A stretch of DNA of 64,000 nucleotides from NCBI RefSeq assembly GCF_002102185.1, contig NZ_LQOW01000031.1:496001-560000 (forward strand), given 5' to 3'. Below are positions 8,395 through 17,099 of this stretch, piece by piece. Every line of letters starts with the position of its first letter. Positions within the stretch are counted from its first letter, which is position 1. This DNA comes from Mycobacterium fragae. GTDB lineage: Bacteria > Actinomycetota > Actinomycetes > Mycobacteriales > Mycobacteriaceae. The notes under the pieces are model-generated. The model ran no database searches, was not told the origin of the DNA, and saw only the letters and a program-made list of their open reading frames with translations. A program made the position numbers and the translations under genes.

Positions 8395-9534
8395 ATGACC
8401 CCCCCGCACAACTACCTGGCCGTCATCAAAGTCGTGGGTATCGGCGGTGGCGGCGTCAACGCCGTCAACCGGATGATCGAGCAGGGCCTCAAGGGCGTGG
8501 AGTTCATCGCGATCAACACCGACGCTCAGGCGCTGTTGATGAGCGATGCCGACGTCAAGCTCGACGTCGGGCGCGACTCGACGCGCGGACTGGGCGCCGG
8601 CGCGGATCCCGAGGTCGGGCGCAGGGCCGCCGAAGATGCCAAGGACGAAATCGAGGAGCTGCTGCGCGGGGCCGACATGGTGTTCGTCACCGCAGGCGAG
8701 GGCGGCGGCACCGGCACCGGCGGGGCGCCCGTCGTCGCCAGCGTGGCCCGCAAGCTGGGCGCGTTGACGGTCGGCGTCGTCACGCGCCCGTTCTCCTTCG
8801 AGGGCAAGCGGCGTGGCCAGCAGGCCGAGATCGGCATCACCGCGCTGCGCGAAAGCTGTGACACGCTGATCGTGATCCCCAACGACCGGCTGCTGCAGAT
8901 GGGCGATGCTGCGGTGTCGTTGATGGACGCCTTCCGCAGCGCCGACGAGGTGCTGCTCAACGGTGTGCAGGGCATCACCGACCTGATCACCACGCCGGGG
9001 CTGATCAACGTCGACTTCGCCGACGTCAAAGGCATCATGTCGGGTGCGGGAACGGCGCTGATGGGCATCGGTTCGGCCCGCGGCGACGGCCGGGCGCTCA
9101 AGGCCGCCGAGATCGCGATCAACTCGCCGCTGCTGGAAGCCTCCATGGAGGGTGCTCAAGGTGTGCTGATGTCCATCGCCGGCGGCAGCGACCTGGGCCT
9201 GTTCGAGATCAATGAGGCGGCCTCGTTGGTGCAAGACGCCGCCCACCAAGACGCCAACATCATTTTCGGCACGGTCATCGACGACTCGCTGGGCGACGAA
9301 GTGCGAGTCACCGTGATCGCGGCGGGCTTCGACGCCAACGGGATGGGCCGAAAGCCGGTCGTCGGCAGCAGCCAGGGCCAGGGCATCGCGTCGGGCAAGG
9401 CCGGCAAGGTCAGTTCGACGCTGTTCGAGCCCGCTGACGCGCTCAGTGTGCCCGTGCCGACCAACGGCGCAACGCTGAACATCGGTGGCGACGACGACGA
9501 GGACGTCGACGTGCCGCCCTTCATGCGCCGCTAG
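8395..9534 (+). CDS. ftsZ: Cell division protein FtsZ
   Basis: 379 residues from ATG 8395 (MTPPHNYLAV), the mycobacterial start; ATG 8392 just before it is equally compatible with the GGGAGGA ribosome binding site. Tubulin-like GTPase forming the Z-ring. The tubulin signature GGGTGTGGAP starts near residue 103; the T7 synergy loop NVDFADVKGIM supplies the catalytic Asp. A variable Gly/Ser-rich linker follows residue ~315, then the conserved C-terminal peptide DVDVPPFMRR that binds SepF and FtsW. Has its own promoter region upstream. Confidence 0.98.
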   Translation: MTPPHNYLAVIKVVGIGGGGVNAVNRMIEQGLKGVEFIAINTDAQALLMSDADVKLDVGRDSTRGLGAGADPEVGRRAAEDAKDEIEELLRGADMVFVTAGEGGGTGTGGAPVVASVARKLGALTVGVVTRPFSFEGKRRGQQAEIGITALRESCDTLIVIPNDRLLQMGDAAVSLMDAFRSADEVLLNGVQGITDLITTPGLINVDFADVKGIMSGAGTALMGIGSARGDGRALKAAEIAINSPLLEASMEGAQGVLMSIAGGSDLGLFEINEAASLVQDAAHQDANIIFGTVIDDSLGDEVRVTVIAAGFDANGMGRKPVVGSSQGQGIASGKAGKVSSTLFEPADALSVPVPTNGATLNIGGDDDEDVDVPPFMRR

Positions 9535-9564
9535 CCGTGTCTGGGCCGGTCGGATACTGGGCAG

Positions 9565-10281
9565 GTGAGCGTTCGCATCCGGCGTGTGACGACGACCCGG
9601 GCCGGGGGAGTCTCGGCGCCACCGTTCGACACCTTCAACCTCGGTGATCATGTCGGCGACGACCCGCGCGCGGTGGCGGCCAACCGGGCCCGGCTGGCCG
9701 CTGCGATCGGCCTCGGCGCCGAGCGGGTGGTGTGGATGAACCAGGTGCACGGTGATCGGGTCGAGGTCGTCGACGGCCCGCGCGACGCTCCGATCGATGA
9801 CACCGACGCATTGGTGACGAGCACGCCGCGGCTGGCCCTGGCGGTGGTGAGCGCCGACTGCGTGCCGGTGCTGCTGGGTGACGCGCGTGCCGGTGTCGTC
9901 GGCGCCGTGCACGCCGGCCGAGTCGGTGCACGCGACGGCGTGGTGGCCCGGGCGGTCGAGGCGATGCTGTCCGCCGGCGCCCATGCAGCCGACATTTCGG
10001 CACTGCTGGGCCCGGCGGTCAGCGGGCACAACTACGAAGTGCCCGCAGCCATGGCCGACGAGGTGGAGGCGGCCTTGCCTGGCAGTCGCACCACCACTTC
10101 GGCAGGCACCCCCGGACTGGACCTTCGCGCCGGAATCGCTTGTCAGCTCAAGTCTTTGGGTATCCAAGCCATCGATATCGACCCGCGCTGCACGGTCGAC
10201 GACGTCAGCCTGTTCAGCCATCGCCGGGGCGCGCCGACGGGCCGGATGGCTTCGGTGGTGTGGATGGAGAGCTGGGAATGA
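9565..10281 (+). CDS. pgeF: Peptidoglycan editing factor PgeF-like / YfiH family protein
   Basis: 238 residues, GTG start 30 bp after ftsZ. Belongs to the YfiH/DUF152 multi-copper-oxidase-like family; the E. coli member removes wrongly incorporated amino acids from UDP-MurNAc-peptides. Visible family residues are the Cys in SADCVPVLL, the His in VHAGRVGARDG, NYEVP, and SLFSHRRGAPTGR near the end. The usual HAGWRG motif reads HAGRVG here, so the Trp is lost. Location between ftsZ and sepF suits a peptidoglycan quality-control role. The stop overlaps the next start (ATGA). Confidence 0.85.
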   Translation: MSVRIRRVTTTRAGGVSAPPFDTFNLGDHVGDDPRAVAANRARLAAAIGLGAERVVWMNQVHGDRVEVVDGPRDAPIDDTDALVTSTPRLALAVVSADCVPVLLGDARAGVVGAVHAGRVGARDGVVARAVEAMLSAGAHAADISALLGPAVSGHNYEVPAAMADEVEAALPGSRTTTSAGTPGLDLRAGIACQLKSLGIQAIDIDPRCTVDDVSLFSHRRGAPTGRMASVVWMESWE

Positions 10282-11045
10282 GCGCCGTGGCAGTAAAGCT
10301 TTCCCCGGATCGGGAATCCGAATTGGCCGACGCTTTGGCGGCGCTGCGAACGCGGCTTGCGACGGCCGCCGAAGCCGCCGGCCGCAAAGTCGACGAAATT
10401 GAACTTCTGCCGATTACCAAATTCTTTCCGGCAACCGATGTCGCGATTTTGTCGCGATTGGGATGTGCGGCCGTTGGCGAATCCCGCGAACAGGAGGCCT
10501 CGGCCAAGGTGCATGAAGTCCGGCGGTTGCTGGGACCGGGGTCCGCCGCGATGCGCTGGCACATGGTCGGCCAGATCCAGCGCAACAAGGCGCGTTCGCT
10601 GGCCGGCTGGGCGCATACCGTCCACTCGGTGAGCAGCATCCGGGTGATCAGGGCGCTCGACCGCGCGGTGGCCGCGGCACTGGATGAGGGCCGTCGGCGC
10701 AGCCCGCTGCGGGTCTACGTGCAGATCAGCCTCGACGGCGATGAGTCGCGCGGCGGCGTCGACGTCTCGAATCCCGAGGCGATCGACGAGATCTGCGCGC
10801 AGGTCGACGGCTCTGGTGCCCTGGAACTGGTTGGGCTGATGGGCATCCCGCCGCTGGACTGGGACCCGGAGAGAGCGTTCGCGCGTCTGCAGTCGGAGCA
10901 TCGACGGGTGCTCGAATCGCAACCGCATGCGGCAGGATTGTCGGCAGGGATGTCAAACGACCTAGAAATGGCGGTTGAACATGGTTCGACGTGTGTGCGT
11001 GTCGGTACCGCGCTATTGGGCCGGAGACCGCTACGGTCACCCTGA
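10278..11045 (+). CDS. Pyridoxal phosphate homeostasis protein (YggS/PLPBP family)
   Basis: 255 residues from ATG 10278, which overlaps the pgeF stop by 4 bp; the open frame upstream is shadow. Fold type III PLP-binding protein without known catalysis, buffering PLP. Family motifs are LLPITKFFPATDV with the PLP lysine, GESREQEA, WHMVGQIQRNK, and GLSAGMSNDLEMAVEHGSTC with the phosphate-binding Ser/Asn region near the C-terminus. Orthologue of Rv2148c. It lies between pgeF and sepF, as in many Gram-positive division clusters. Confidence 0.93.
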   Translation: MSAVAVKLSPDRESELADALAALRTRLATAAEAAGRKVDEIELLPITKFFPATDVAILSRLGCAAVGESREQEASAKVHEVRRLLGPGSAAMRWHMVGQIQRNKARSLAGWAHTVHSVSSIRVIRALDRAVAAALDEGRRRSPLRVYVQISLDGDESRGGVDVSNPEAIDEICAQVDGSGALELVGLMGIPPLDWDPERAFARLQSEHRRVLESQPHAAGLSAGMSNDLEMAVEHGSTCVRVGTALLGRRPLRSP

Positions 11046-11111
11046 ATAGTCACTCCAGTCACATCTTCATCACAGACACCGGAACTCCCAGAGCCTAGAA
11101 GGGGTCACGCG

Positions 11112-11732
11112 ATGAGCACACTGCACAAGGTCAAGGCCTACTTCGGTATGGCCCCGATGGAGGACTACGACGACGAGTACTACGACGACCACCCCCCGAC
11201 CCGGGGCGGCTACTCGCGGCAGCGGTACGCCGAGGATGGTTACGGCCGTTACGAGGGCCGCTACGACGGGCCCGATTACGACGAGCCGGGCAGCTATCGC
11301 GGCGGCTATCCCGACGAGCCCCGATTCCGCTCCCATGACTACGACCGCAGCGAGTTGGCCCGGCCGCGATTCGGGTCGTTGCGCGGCTCCACCCGCGGTG
11401 CGTTGGCAATGGATCCGCGCCGGATGGCCATGCTGTTCGACGAGGGCAGCCCGCTGTCGAAGATCACCACGCTGCGGCCTAAGGATTACAGCGAGGCCCG
11501 CACCATCGGCGAGCGGTTCCGCGACGGCACCCCGGTGATCATGGACCTGGTTTCGATGGACAACGCCGACGCCAAGCGCCTGGTCGACTTCGCGGCCGGG
11601 TTGGCGTTCGCGCTGCGCGGTTCGTTCGACAAGGTCGCGACCAAGGTGTTTCTGCTTTCGCCCGCCGACATCGACGTGTCGCCCGAGGAGCGTCGCCGGA
11701 TCGCCGAAACCGGCTTCTACGCCTACCAGTAA
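11112..11732 (+). CDS. sepF: Cell division protein SepF
   Basis: 206 residues, ATG preceded by AGAAGGGG. Begins with the amphipathic membrane-targeting helix STLHKVKAYFGM, continues through a long Tyr/Asp/Gly/Arg-rich disordered linker (~residues 16-95), and ends in the alpha/beta SepF core (~110-206, TTLRPKDYSEARTIGERF and FLLSPADIDVS). Anchors FtsZ to the membrane; actinobacteria lacking FtsA and ZipA depend on it. The linker has many EDY/DDY and RGGY repeats. Orthologue of Rv2147c. Confidence 0.96.
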   Translation: MSTLHKVKAYFGMAPMEDYDDEYYDDHPPTRGGYSRQRYAEDGYGRYEGRYDGPDYDEPGSYRGGYPDEPRFRSHDYDRSELARPRFGSLRGSTRGALAMDPRRMAMLFDEGSPLSKITTLRPKDYSEARTIGERFRDGTPVIMDLVSMDNADAKRLVDFAAGLAFALRGSFDKVATKVFLLSPADIDVSPEERRRIAETGFYAYQ

Positions 11733-11855
11733 CGTCCCGCTGCGAGGCGGCCGGATGTGCTGGTGCCGGCCGAGTCGGTAGGCTTGCGGTCACCGCGCCG
11801 GCCGCAAGCCGGTGATGTCGTCAATGTCACATCCTCATAAAAGGTCGGGCTCTAG

Positions 11856-12146
11856 TTGGCGCTCTTCATACATATCGTTGGTTTCGCGCTGTTTGTCTTC
11901 TGGCTGCTGCTCATCGCACGGGTCGTCGTCGAGTTCATTCGCTCATTCAGCCGCGACTGGCACCCGCGCGGCGCCACCGTGGTGGTCCTCGAGGTGATCA
12001 TGTCGGCCACCGACCCGCCGGTGAAGCTGCTGCGCCGACTGATCCCGCAGCTCAATCTCGGCGCCGTCCGCCTCGACCTGTCGATCATGGTGCTGCTGCT
12101 GGTGGCGTTCATCGGCATGTCCTTGGCCCTCGATTACCAGGGGTGA
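11856..12146 (+). CDS. YggT family membrane protein
   Basis: 96 residues. The start is TTG at 11856 (MALFIHIVGF), directly after an in-frame TAG; no ATG or GTG gives the full first helix. Two membrane helices (~3-25 and ~70-92) flank a short loop with RSFSRDW and SATDPPVKLLRRLIP, the YggT signature. Function unknown; in E. coli and plastids YggT proteins affect osmotic stress and nucleoid distribution. Always found between sepF and wag31 in mycobacteria (Rv2146c). Confidence 0.9.
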   Translation: MALFIHIVGFALFVFWLLLIARVVVEFIRSFSRDWHPRGATVVVLEVIMSATDPPVKLLRRLIPQLNLGAVRLDLSIMVLLLVAFIGMSLALDYQG

Positions 12147-12399
12147 GCGCCGGCGATCCCATGTCGCCGAGGCGTTGCTGGGGCGCGAGTGGGGTTTGCC
12201 GCGAGCGGATTTCGTTGCCTTAAGGCCGGCATTTGCCCGCTCTTAGAGTTTGAAATTCGGTCTTAATTATTGGCGGTCCCGGCAACCGCCGGGTCTGGTG
12301 TGACAGGATGGGCGGCAGTTGCAGTATGGCTACCACACCGTTCATACCGATCTACACTTTCCTGGTCGGTTTGACCGTCAAGACTCGAGGGGGCAAAGA
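12147..12399 (+). promoter_or_regulatory. yggT-wag31 intergenic region with hairpin and putative wag31 promoter
   Basis: 253 bp without a gene. An AT-richer patch lies at about 12215-12270. GGCGGT (12272-12277) and ACCGCC (12285-12290) form a 6-bp hairpin with a 7-base loop, a weak terminator or 5' structure. TACACT at 12353-12358 fits the mycobacterial -10 consensus TANNNT, without a clear -35. wag31 is highly expressed and expected to have its own promoter; the exact site is inferred. Confidence 0.35.
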
Positions 12400-13215
12400 A
12401 TGCCGCTTACACCAGCCGACGTCCACAATGTGGCGTTCAGTAAGCCGCCAATCGGCAAGCGAGGCTACAACGAAGACGAGGTCGACGCCTTCCTCGACTT
12501 GGTGGAAAACGAGCTGACCCGGCTCATCGAAGAGAACTCCGACCTGCGCCAGCGGGTCAACGAGCTGGACCAGGAGCTTGCCAGCGCCCGCGCCGGCGGT
12601 GGCGCCGCGGCTGCGCCCCAGCCTCAGCCCAGCCCGTCGGTGCCGCTGTACGAGCCCGAGCCCGAACCCGTCCAGCCCGCGCCGGCGCCGGCGGCAACAT
12701 CCAGCGCACTCGGCGAGGAGCAGGCCATCAAGGCCGCTCGGGTGTTGAGTTTGGCCCAGGACACCGCCGACCGGCTGACCGGTACCGCCAAGGCGGAGTC
12801 GGAGAAGATGATGGCCGACGCCCGCGCCAACGCCGACCAGATCCTCAGCGAGGCCCGGCGGGAGGCCGAGACGACGGTCGCCGAAGCCCGGCAGCGTGCC
12901 GACGCTCTGCTGGCCGATGCGCAAACCCGCGCCGACGCCCAGCTGCGCCAGGCCCAGGAGAAGGCCGACGCGTTGCAGGCCGACGCCGAACGGAAGCACT
13001 CCGAGATCATGGGCACCATCAACCAGCAGCGCACCGTGCTGGAGGGCCGCCTCGAACAATTGCGCACGTTCGAACGTGAGTACCGCACGCGGCTGAAGAC
13101 GTACCTGGAGTCCCAGCTCGAAGAGCTCGGCCAGCGCGGCTCCGCGGCACCGGTCGACTCGAGCGCAACTAATGACGCCGCCGGGTTCAACCAGTTCAAT
13201 CGGGGTAATAACTAG
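12400..13215 (+). CDS. wag31: Polar growth scaffold Wag31 (DivIVA)
   Basis: 271 residues from ATG 12400 (MPLTPADVHNVAF); the longer open frame is unsupported. Coiled-coil scaffold at the cell poles directing apical wall synthesis. The N-terminal DivIVA domain (1-60) matches M. tuberculosis almost exactly. A Pro/Gln/Ala-rich linker (~62-107) is longer and different, and holds no Thr where the PknA/PknB site Thr73 sits in M. tuberculosis. A long Ala/Glu/Arg-rich coiled coil (~115-250) follows, ending FNQFNRGNN. Stands alone after its promoter, followed by a small membrane protein gene. Confidence 0.97.
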   Translation: MPLTPADVHNVAFSKPPIGKRGYNEDEVDAFLDLVENELTRLIEENSDLRQRVNELDQELASARAGGGAAAAPQPQPSPSVPLYEPEPEPVQPAPAPAATSSALGEEQAIKAARVLSLAQDTADRLTGTAKAESEKMMADARANADQILSEARREAETTVAEARQRADALLADAQTRADAQLRQAQEKADALQADAERKHSEIMGTINQQRTVLEGRLEQLRTFEREYRTRLKTYLESQLEELGQRGSAAPVDSSATNDAAGFNQFNRGNN

Positions 13216-13245
13216 CTGAACCGAAGGTCGGCCGGAGGTTTACCG

Positions 13246-13599
13246 ATGCTGATTATCGCGCTGGTGCTGGCCGTGATAGGCCTGGCCGCGCTGGTGTTTG
13301 CGGTCGTCACCAGCAACGAGGTGATCGCCTGGGTGTGCATCGGCGCCAGCGTGCTTGGCGTCGTGCTGCTGATCATCGACGCACTGCAGGAACGCCAGCG
13401 ACGTGAGGCGGGTGGCCCGGAGCGGCCTGCGGAGGCAGCGACCCAGGGTTACGAGGAAACAGCCAGCCCGGACGAAGGCGGAGCGGGCGAGGACGTGTTC
13501 GCGGACTATCCCGAGGACGCCTCCGGCGAGGCGAAAGACGAAGAGCTGCGGTCACATCCGGCCGACTCGGGCACCGACGAGGGCGCCGAAACCCGCTAA
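13246..13599 (+). CDS. Small membrane protein, Rv2144c type
   Basis: 117 residues, ATG start 30 bp after wag31 with a GGAGG ribosome binding site. Two membrane helices (~2-20 and ~25-45) with a short loop, then a long acidic cytosolic tail rich in Glu, Asp and Ala (~50-117). No known domain and no assigned function. Orthologue of Rv2144c by position and length; co-transcription with wag31 suggests an envelope role, which is inference only. Its TAA overlaps the end of the convergent phosphoribosyltransferase gene by 4 bp. Confidence 0.85.
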   Translation: MLIIALVLAVIGLAALVFAVVTSNEVIAWVCIGASVLGVVLLIIDALQERQRREAGGPERPAEAATQGYEETASPDEGGAGEDVFADYPEDASGEAKDEELRSHPADSGTDEGAETR

Positions 13600-14270
13600 G
13601 TCCGCGTGGCGAGCAGTTCGCGGACCTCGTCGTCGTCGACCTGATGAAAATCGACGTAAACCTGCCCGACCGCTTCGAAGTCGGGCGGCATACTCGCGCA
13701 GACCACGTCGTCGGCCTCCTCTAACAGCTCTTGGCACGCTGACGGCGGTCCCACCGGCACGGCGACGATGATCGACTCGGGGCCGGCGGCCCGCACTGCG
13801 CGTACCGCCGCCAGCATGCTCGCGCCGGTGGCAATGCCGTCGTCGACCAGGATCACGGTCTTCCCGCGCGGGTCGGCGACCGGTCTCCCACCGCGGTAGG
13901 CCTGCTCGCGCCGCTGGAGTTCGGCCGTCTCGCGGTCGATCACCGCGCGTATCTGGTCGTCGCTGATGGCCAGACTCGACAGCACATTCTCGTTCATCAC
14001 GACGCCGCCGCCACTTGCCAACGCCCCCATCGCCAGCTCCGGCCACTGCGGCACGCCCAGCTTTCGCACCAGAAACACATCGAGTTCGGCGTGCAGGGCG
14101 GAGGCGACTTCCCAGCCGACAGGAACACCGCCGCGGGCCAGCCCCAAGACCAGCAGACCGGCCTTCCCCCGATACGACGCCAGCTCCTCGGCCAGCACTC
14201 GGCCCGCTTCCCGACGGTCGCGGAAGGTGCGTCGCGACGTTCGCCGCAAAAAGCCACTCGGTCGGTTCAT
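13596..14270 (-). CDS. Phosphoribosyltransferase family protein
   Basis: 224 residues from ATG at 14270 (MNRPSGFLRR); the frame is open further upstream to 14411 but would then overlap the divergent gene. Type I PRTase fold: the PRPP-binding motif VILVDDGIATGAS is intact and PRVVARGGVP-like LARGGVPVGWEVA is the dimer/pyrophosphate loop. The family often acts on unknown purine-like substrates and is sometimes fused to a dienelactone hydrolase; here it is alone. Orthologue of Rv2143. Convergent with the Rv2144c-type gene and divergent from the FAD oxidase. Confidence 0.85.
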   Translation of the reverse strand: MNRPSGFLRRTSRRTFRDRREAGRVLAEELASYRGKAGLLVLGLARGGVPVGWEVASALHAELDVFLVRKLGVPQWPELAMGALASGGGVVMNENVLSSLAISDDQIRAVIDRETAELQRREQAYRGGRPVADPRGKTVILVDDGIATGASMLAAVRAVRAAGPESIIVAVPVGPPSACQELLEEADDVVCASMPPDFEAVGQVYVDFHQVDDDEVRELLATRT

Positions 14271-14373
14271 CGTCGTTCCCTGACTCGTGGACAGTTCAAG
14301 CCTACGCATGGTGTCGGTGTAATGACGCGGGCTTGCGGTTTGAGATTCGCGCACGCAGGGGAACCGGTGCACC

Positions 14374-15462
14374 GTGAATGGCGCGGACATCGGGGTCGTC
14401 GGCGCCGGCATCGTGGGCCTCGCAACCGCCTACGCGCTGATCGAGCGGAAAGCCTCGGTGCGCGTCTACGAAAGCGGGATTCCCGGAAACGGTCAGTCCG
14501 GTGGCGAGGGGCGGATTTTTCGCCACGCGCACGACGATCCCCGTTTGGTGGCCTTCGCCCGGGACAGCCGCGCGATCTGGGACAAGTGGTCACAGCGGCT
14601 GGGTAGCGGGCTGATCTCGGATGACGGGGCGGTCGCGATCGGCCCCGCCGTGGAGCGCCGGCTGCCGATCCTGGAAAGAGTCGGCGGGGTCCCGGTACGC
14701 CGAATCGGCCCGGATGAACTCGCGGAGCGAATTCCGGTGCTGGCTCACTACGACGGCCCCGCGATGCTCGACGAAGCGGGTGGGGCGATCCGTACCCGGG
14801 CGGCGATCGAGGCCCTCACCGGATGGATCGGAGACAGCCTGGTCGCCGACGAGGTGATCTCGATACGCCCGAGCAAGCGCGGCACGGTCGAGGTGGTGTG
14901 CGGCGGGAGTCGCACCGAGCATTCCGGCGTCGTGGTCTGTGCGGGACGCGGCACCGCACGGCTGGCCCGAAGCGTCGGCTTGGCGTTGCCGGTGCGACTG
15001 GGCGCACACGTGCGGCTGACGTTCGAGGTCCGCAATCACGTAAAGCGGCTGGCCTGTCTACAGGACAGCAGTGGCGTGTTCGGCGAAACCGGCGTCTACG
15101 CGGCCGCCACCCCCGGCAACCACCGCTACGGCGTGGGGCTCAGTGAGGCCACCCCGGCGAAGGAGGACGGCAGCTTCACCGAGCCCGAGGCACTTGCCGC
15201 GCTGGCCGAAAGGGCCAGTGCCTATGTGCGACAGGCGCTTTCGGGGCTCGATCCCCGCCCGGTGGATTACCGGCACTGCTGGGTGACGACACTGCCGTGG
15301 AGCGACGACGCGTTCGCCGTCTGGCAGCGCGAGGGCATTGTCTTTGTCGCCGGCCACAATCTGTTCAAGCAGGCGCCCGCCCTCGGCCGGGCACTCGCCC
15401 GGTTGGCGCTCGGCGAGGAGCCGGGCGTCGATCTGCGGCCCGAAGCCAGGCTGGGCAGTTAA
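14374..15462 (+). CDS. FAD-dependent oxidoreductase (DAO / sarcosine oxidase-like)
   Basis: 362 residues, GTG start. Rossmann FAD loop GVVGAGIVGLATAYAL at the N-terminus, then the DAO domain; SGGEGRIFRHAHDD resembles the flavin-attachment region of monomeric sarcosine/N-methyl-amino-acid oxidases. WVTTLPWSDDAF and VFVAGHNLFKQAPALGR form the C-terminal FAD-contacting part. The substrate cannot be read. No counterpart is known to me between Rv2143 and Rv2141c, where M. tuberculosis carries parDE2, so this is an insertion or a differential loss. No signal peptide. Confidence 0.82.
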   Translation: MNGADIGVVGAGIVGLATAYALIERKASVRVYESGIPGNGQSGGEGRIFRHAHDDPRLVAFARDSRAIWDKWSQRLGSGLISDDGAVAIGPAVERRLPILERVGGVPVRRIGPDELAERIPVLAHYDGPAMLDEAGGAIRTRAAIEALTGWIGDSLVADEVISIRPSKRGTVEVVCGGSRTEHSGVVVCAGRGTARLARSVGLALPVRLGAHVRLTFEVRNHVKRLACLQDSSGVFGETGVYAAATPGNHRYGVGLSEATPAKEDGSFTEPEALAALAERASAYVRQALSGLDPRPVDYRHCWVTTLPWSDDAFAVWQREGIVFVAGHNLFKQAPALGRALARLALGEEPGVDLRPEARLGS

Positions 15463-15495
15463 TCACTGCTGATCGATGCGGCTCGCGCCGAAACC

Positions 15496-15538
15496 GACGT
15501 ATTGCAGGCCACCACTCGCACTTTGTCTGCAAAACGTC
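15496..15538. terminator. Imperfect inverted repeat after the FAD oxidase gene
   Basis: GACGTATTGCAG (15496-15507) and CTGCAAAACGTC (15527-15538) pair over 12 bp with one mismatch around a 19-base loop. It stands 33 bp after the oxidase stop and 18 bp beyond the 3' end of the oppositely oriented tRNA gene, so it could end transcription from either side. No T-run follows, as is usual in mycobacteria. Confidence 0.4.
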
Positions 15539-15556
15539 AGTCTCGCGACAGTCGTG

Positions 15557-15642
15557 TGTCCGAGGGGGGACTTGAACCCCCACGCCCATTAGTAGGGCAC
15601 TAGCACCTCAAGCTAGCGCGTCTGCCATTCCGCCACTCGGAC
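15557..15642 (-). tRNA. tRNA-Leu (anticodon GAG)
   Basis: 86-nt tRNA on the minus strand. The acceptor stem GTCCGAG pairs with CTCGGAC plus discriminator A; the anticodon arm CTAGC-TTGAGGT-GCTAG gives anticodon GAG (codon CTC); a long variable arm CCCTACTAATGGG and the T arm GGGGG-TTCAAGT-CCCCC complete a class II leucine tRNA. CCA is not encoded. It lies alone between two + strand protein genes. Confidence 0.96.
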
Positions 15643-15712
15643 CGACGCCAACAATTGGCAGCTAAGGCTATCGGATCGCCTGCCCCCGACCCAAAACCGG
15701 CGAGCAGTCTCA

Positions 15713-17068
15713 ATGGTAGGAAAGGTGACTGTGACGGTGCCAACCGATACCCCGGGCGACGACGTGGTGGATGTCGTCAGCACGCTGATCCGGTTCGACA
15801 CCACCAACACCGGCGACCTGAGCACCACCAAGGGCGAGGCCGACTGCGCCCACTGGATTGCGCGTCAGTTGGAGGAGGTCGGCTACCAGGTGGAATACCT
15901 GGAATCCGGCGCGCCGGGGCGAGGCAACGTCTTCGCCCGCTTGAGGGGCGCCGACAGTTCGCGCGGGGCGCTGATGATTCACGGGCACCTCGACGTGGTT
16001 CCTGCGGAGGCGGCCGATTGGAGTGTGCATCCGTTCTCCGGCGCCGTCGCGGACGGGTATGTCTGGGGCCGCGGCGCGGTCGACATGAAAGACATGGTCG
16101 GCATGATGATCGTGGTGGCCCGACAGTTCCGGCGGGCCGGCGTCGTGCCGCCGCGTGACCTGGTGTTCGCGTTCCTCGCCGACGAAGAGAACGGCGGCAG
16201 GTACGGCTCGCAATGGCTGGTCGACAATCGCCCCGACCTGTTCGACGGCGTCACCGAGGCGGTGGGCGAGGTTGGTGGCTACTCGCTGACCGTGCCGCGC
16301 CGTGATGGCGGTGAGCGTCGGCTCTATCTCGTCGAAACCGCTGAGAAGGGGCTGCACTGGATGCGGCTGACGGCGCGGGGCCGCGCCGGGCACGGGTCGA
16401 TGACGCATGACCACAACGCGGTCACCTGGGTCGCCGAAGCGGTGGCGCGGCTGGGCCGCCACCGCTTCCCGCTGGTGTTGACCGACAGCGTCGCGCAGTT
16501 CCTCGCGGCCGTCGGCGAAGAGACCGGCTACACCTTTGACACCGATTCACCGGACCTGGAGGGGGCCATCGACAAGCTCGGACCGATCGCCCGCGTCGTC
16601 AAGGCCACCCTGCGCGACACCGCCAACCCCACCATGCTCAAGGCCGGCTACAAGGCCAACGTGGTTCCGGCGTCTGCCGAGGCCGTGGTGGACTGCCGCA
16701 TCCTGCCCGGTCGGCAGGCCGCATTCGAGGCCGAGGTCGACGAGCTGATCGGTCCGGAGGTGAGCCGGGAGTGGATCACCGCGCTGCCGTCATATGAGAC
16801 CAGCTTCGACGGCGATCTGATCGACGTGATGAACTCCGCGCTGCTGGCGGTGGATCCCGATGCCCGCATCGTGCCGTACATGCTGTCCGGGGGAACCGAT
16901 GCGAAAGCCTTCGCGCGCTTAGGGATTCGCTGTTTCGGTTTCACCCCGTTGCGCCTGCCGCCGGACCTGGATTTCACTGCGTTGTTCCACGGCGTCGATG
17001 AGCGGGTACCCGTCGATGCGCTGAGGTTCGGCACTGAGGTGCTGGCACACTTTTTGACACACTGCTAG
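15713..17068 (+). CDS. M20/M25/M40 family metallopeptidase
   Basis: 451 residues from ATG 15713; GTG 15725 is an alternative start. Zinc peptidase fold: HGHLDVVPAE carries the first metal His and Asp, GAVDMKDMVG the bridging Asp, DEENGG the catalytic Glu pair, and the C-terminal GTDAKAFARLG region and FHGVDERV the last ligand. A lid domain with RGRAGHGSM lies between. Cytosolic, no signal sequence. Likely a dipeptidase, carboxypeptidase or deacylase; substrate unknown. Orthologue of Rv2141c. Confidence 0.9.
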   Translation: MVGKVTVTVPTDTPGDDVVDVVSTLIRFDTTNTGDLSTTKGEADCAHWIARQLEEVGYQVEYLESGAPGRGNVFARLRGADSSRGALMIHGHLDVVPAEAADWSVHPFSGAVADGYVWGRGAVDMKDMVGMMIVVARQFRRAGVVPPRDLVFAFLADEENGGRYGSQWLVDNRPDLFDGVTEAVGEVGGYSLTVPRRDGGERRLYLVETAEKGLHWMRLTARGRAGHGSMTHDHNAVTWVAEAVARLGRHRFPLVLTDSVAQFLAAVGEETGYTFDTDSPDLEGAIDKLGPIARVVKATLRDTANPTMLKAGYKANVVPASAEAVVDCRILPGRQAAFEAEVDELIGPEVSREWITALPSYETSFDGDLIDVMNSALLAVDPDARIVPYMLSGGTDAKAFARLGIRCFGFTPLRLPPDLDFTALFHGVDERVPVDALRFGTEVLAHFLTHC

Positions 17069-17099
17069 TCGAGCTGCTGACGAGACGAGAGGACTGACC

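Noticed and set aside
8338..10221. 627-codon minus-strand open frame across ftsZ and pgeF
   Set aside because: Shadow of ftsZ and pgeF third-position bias; no domain, and it crosses two unrelated genes and their gap.
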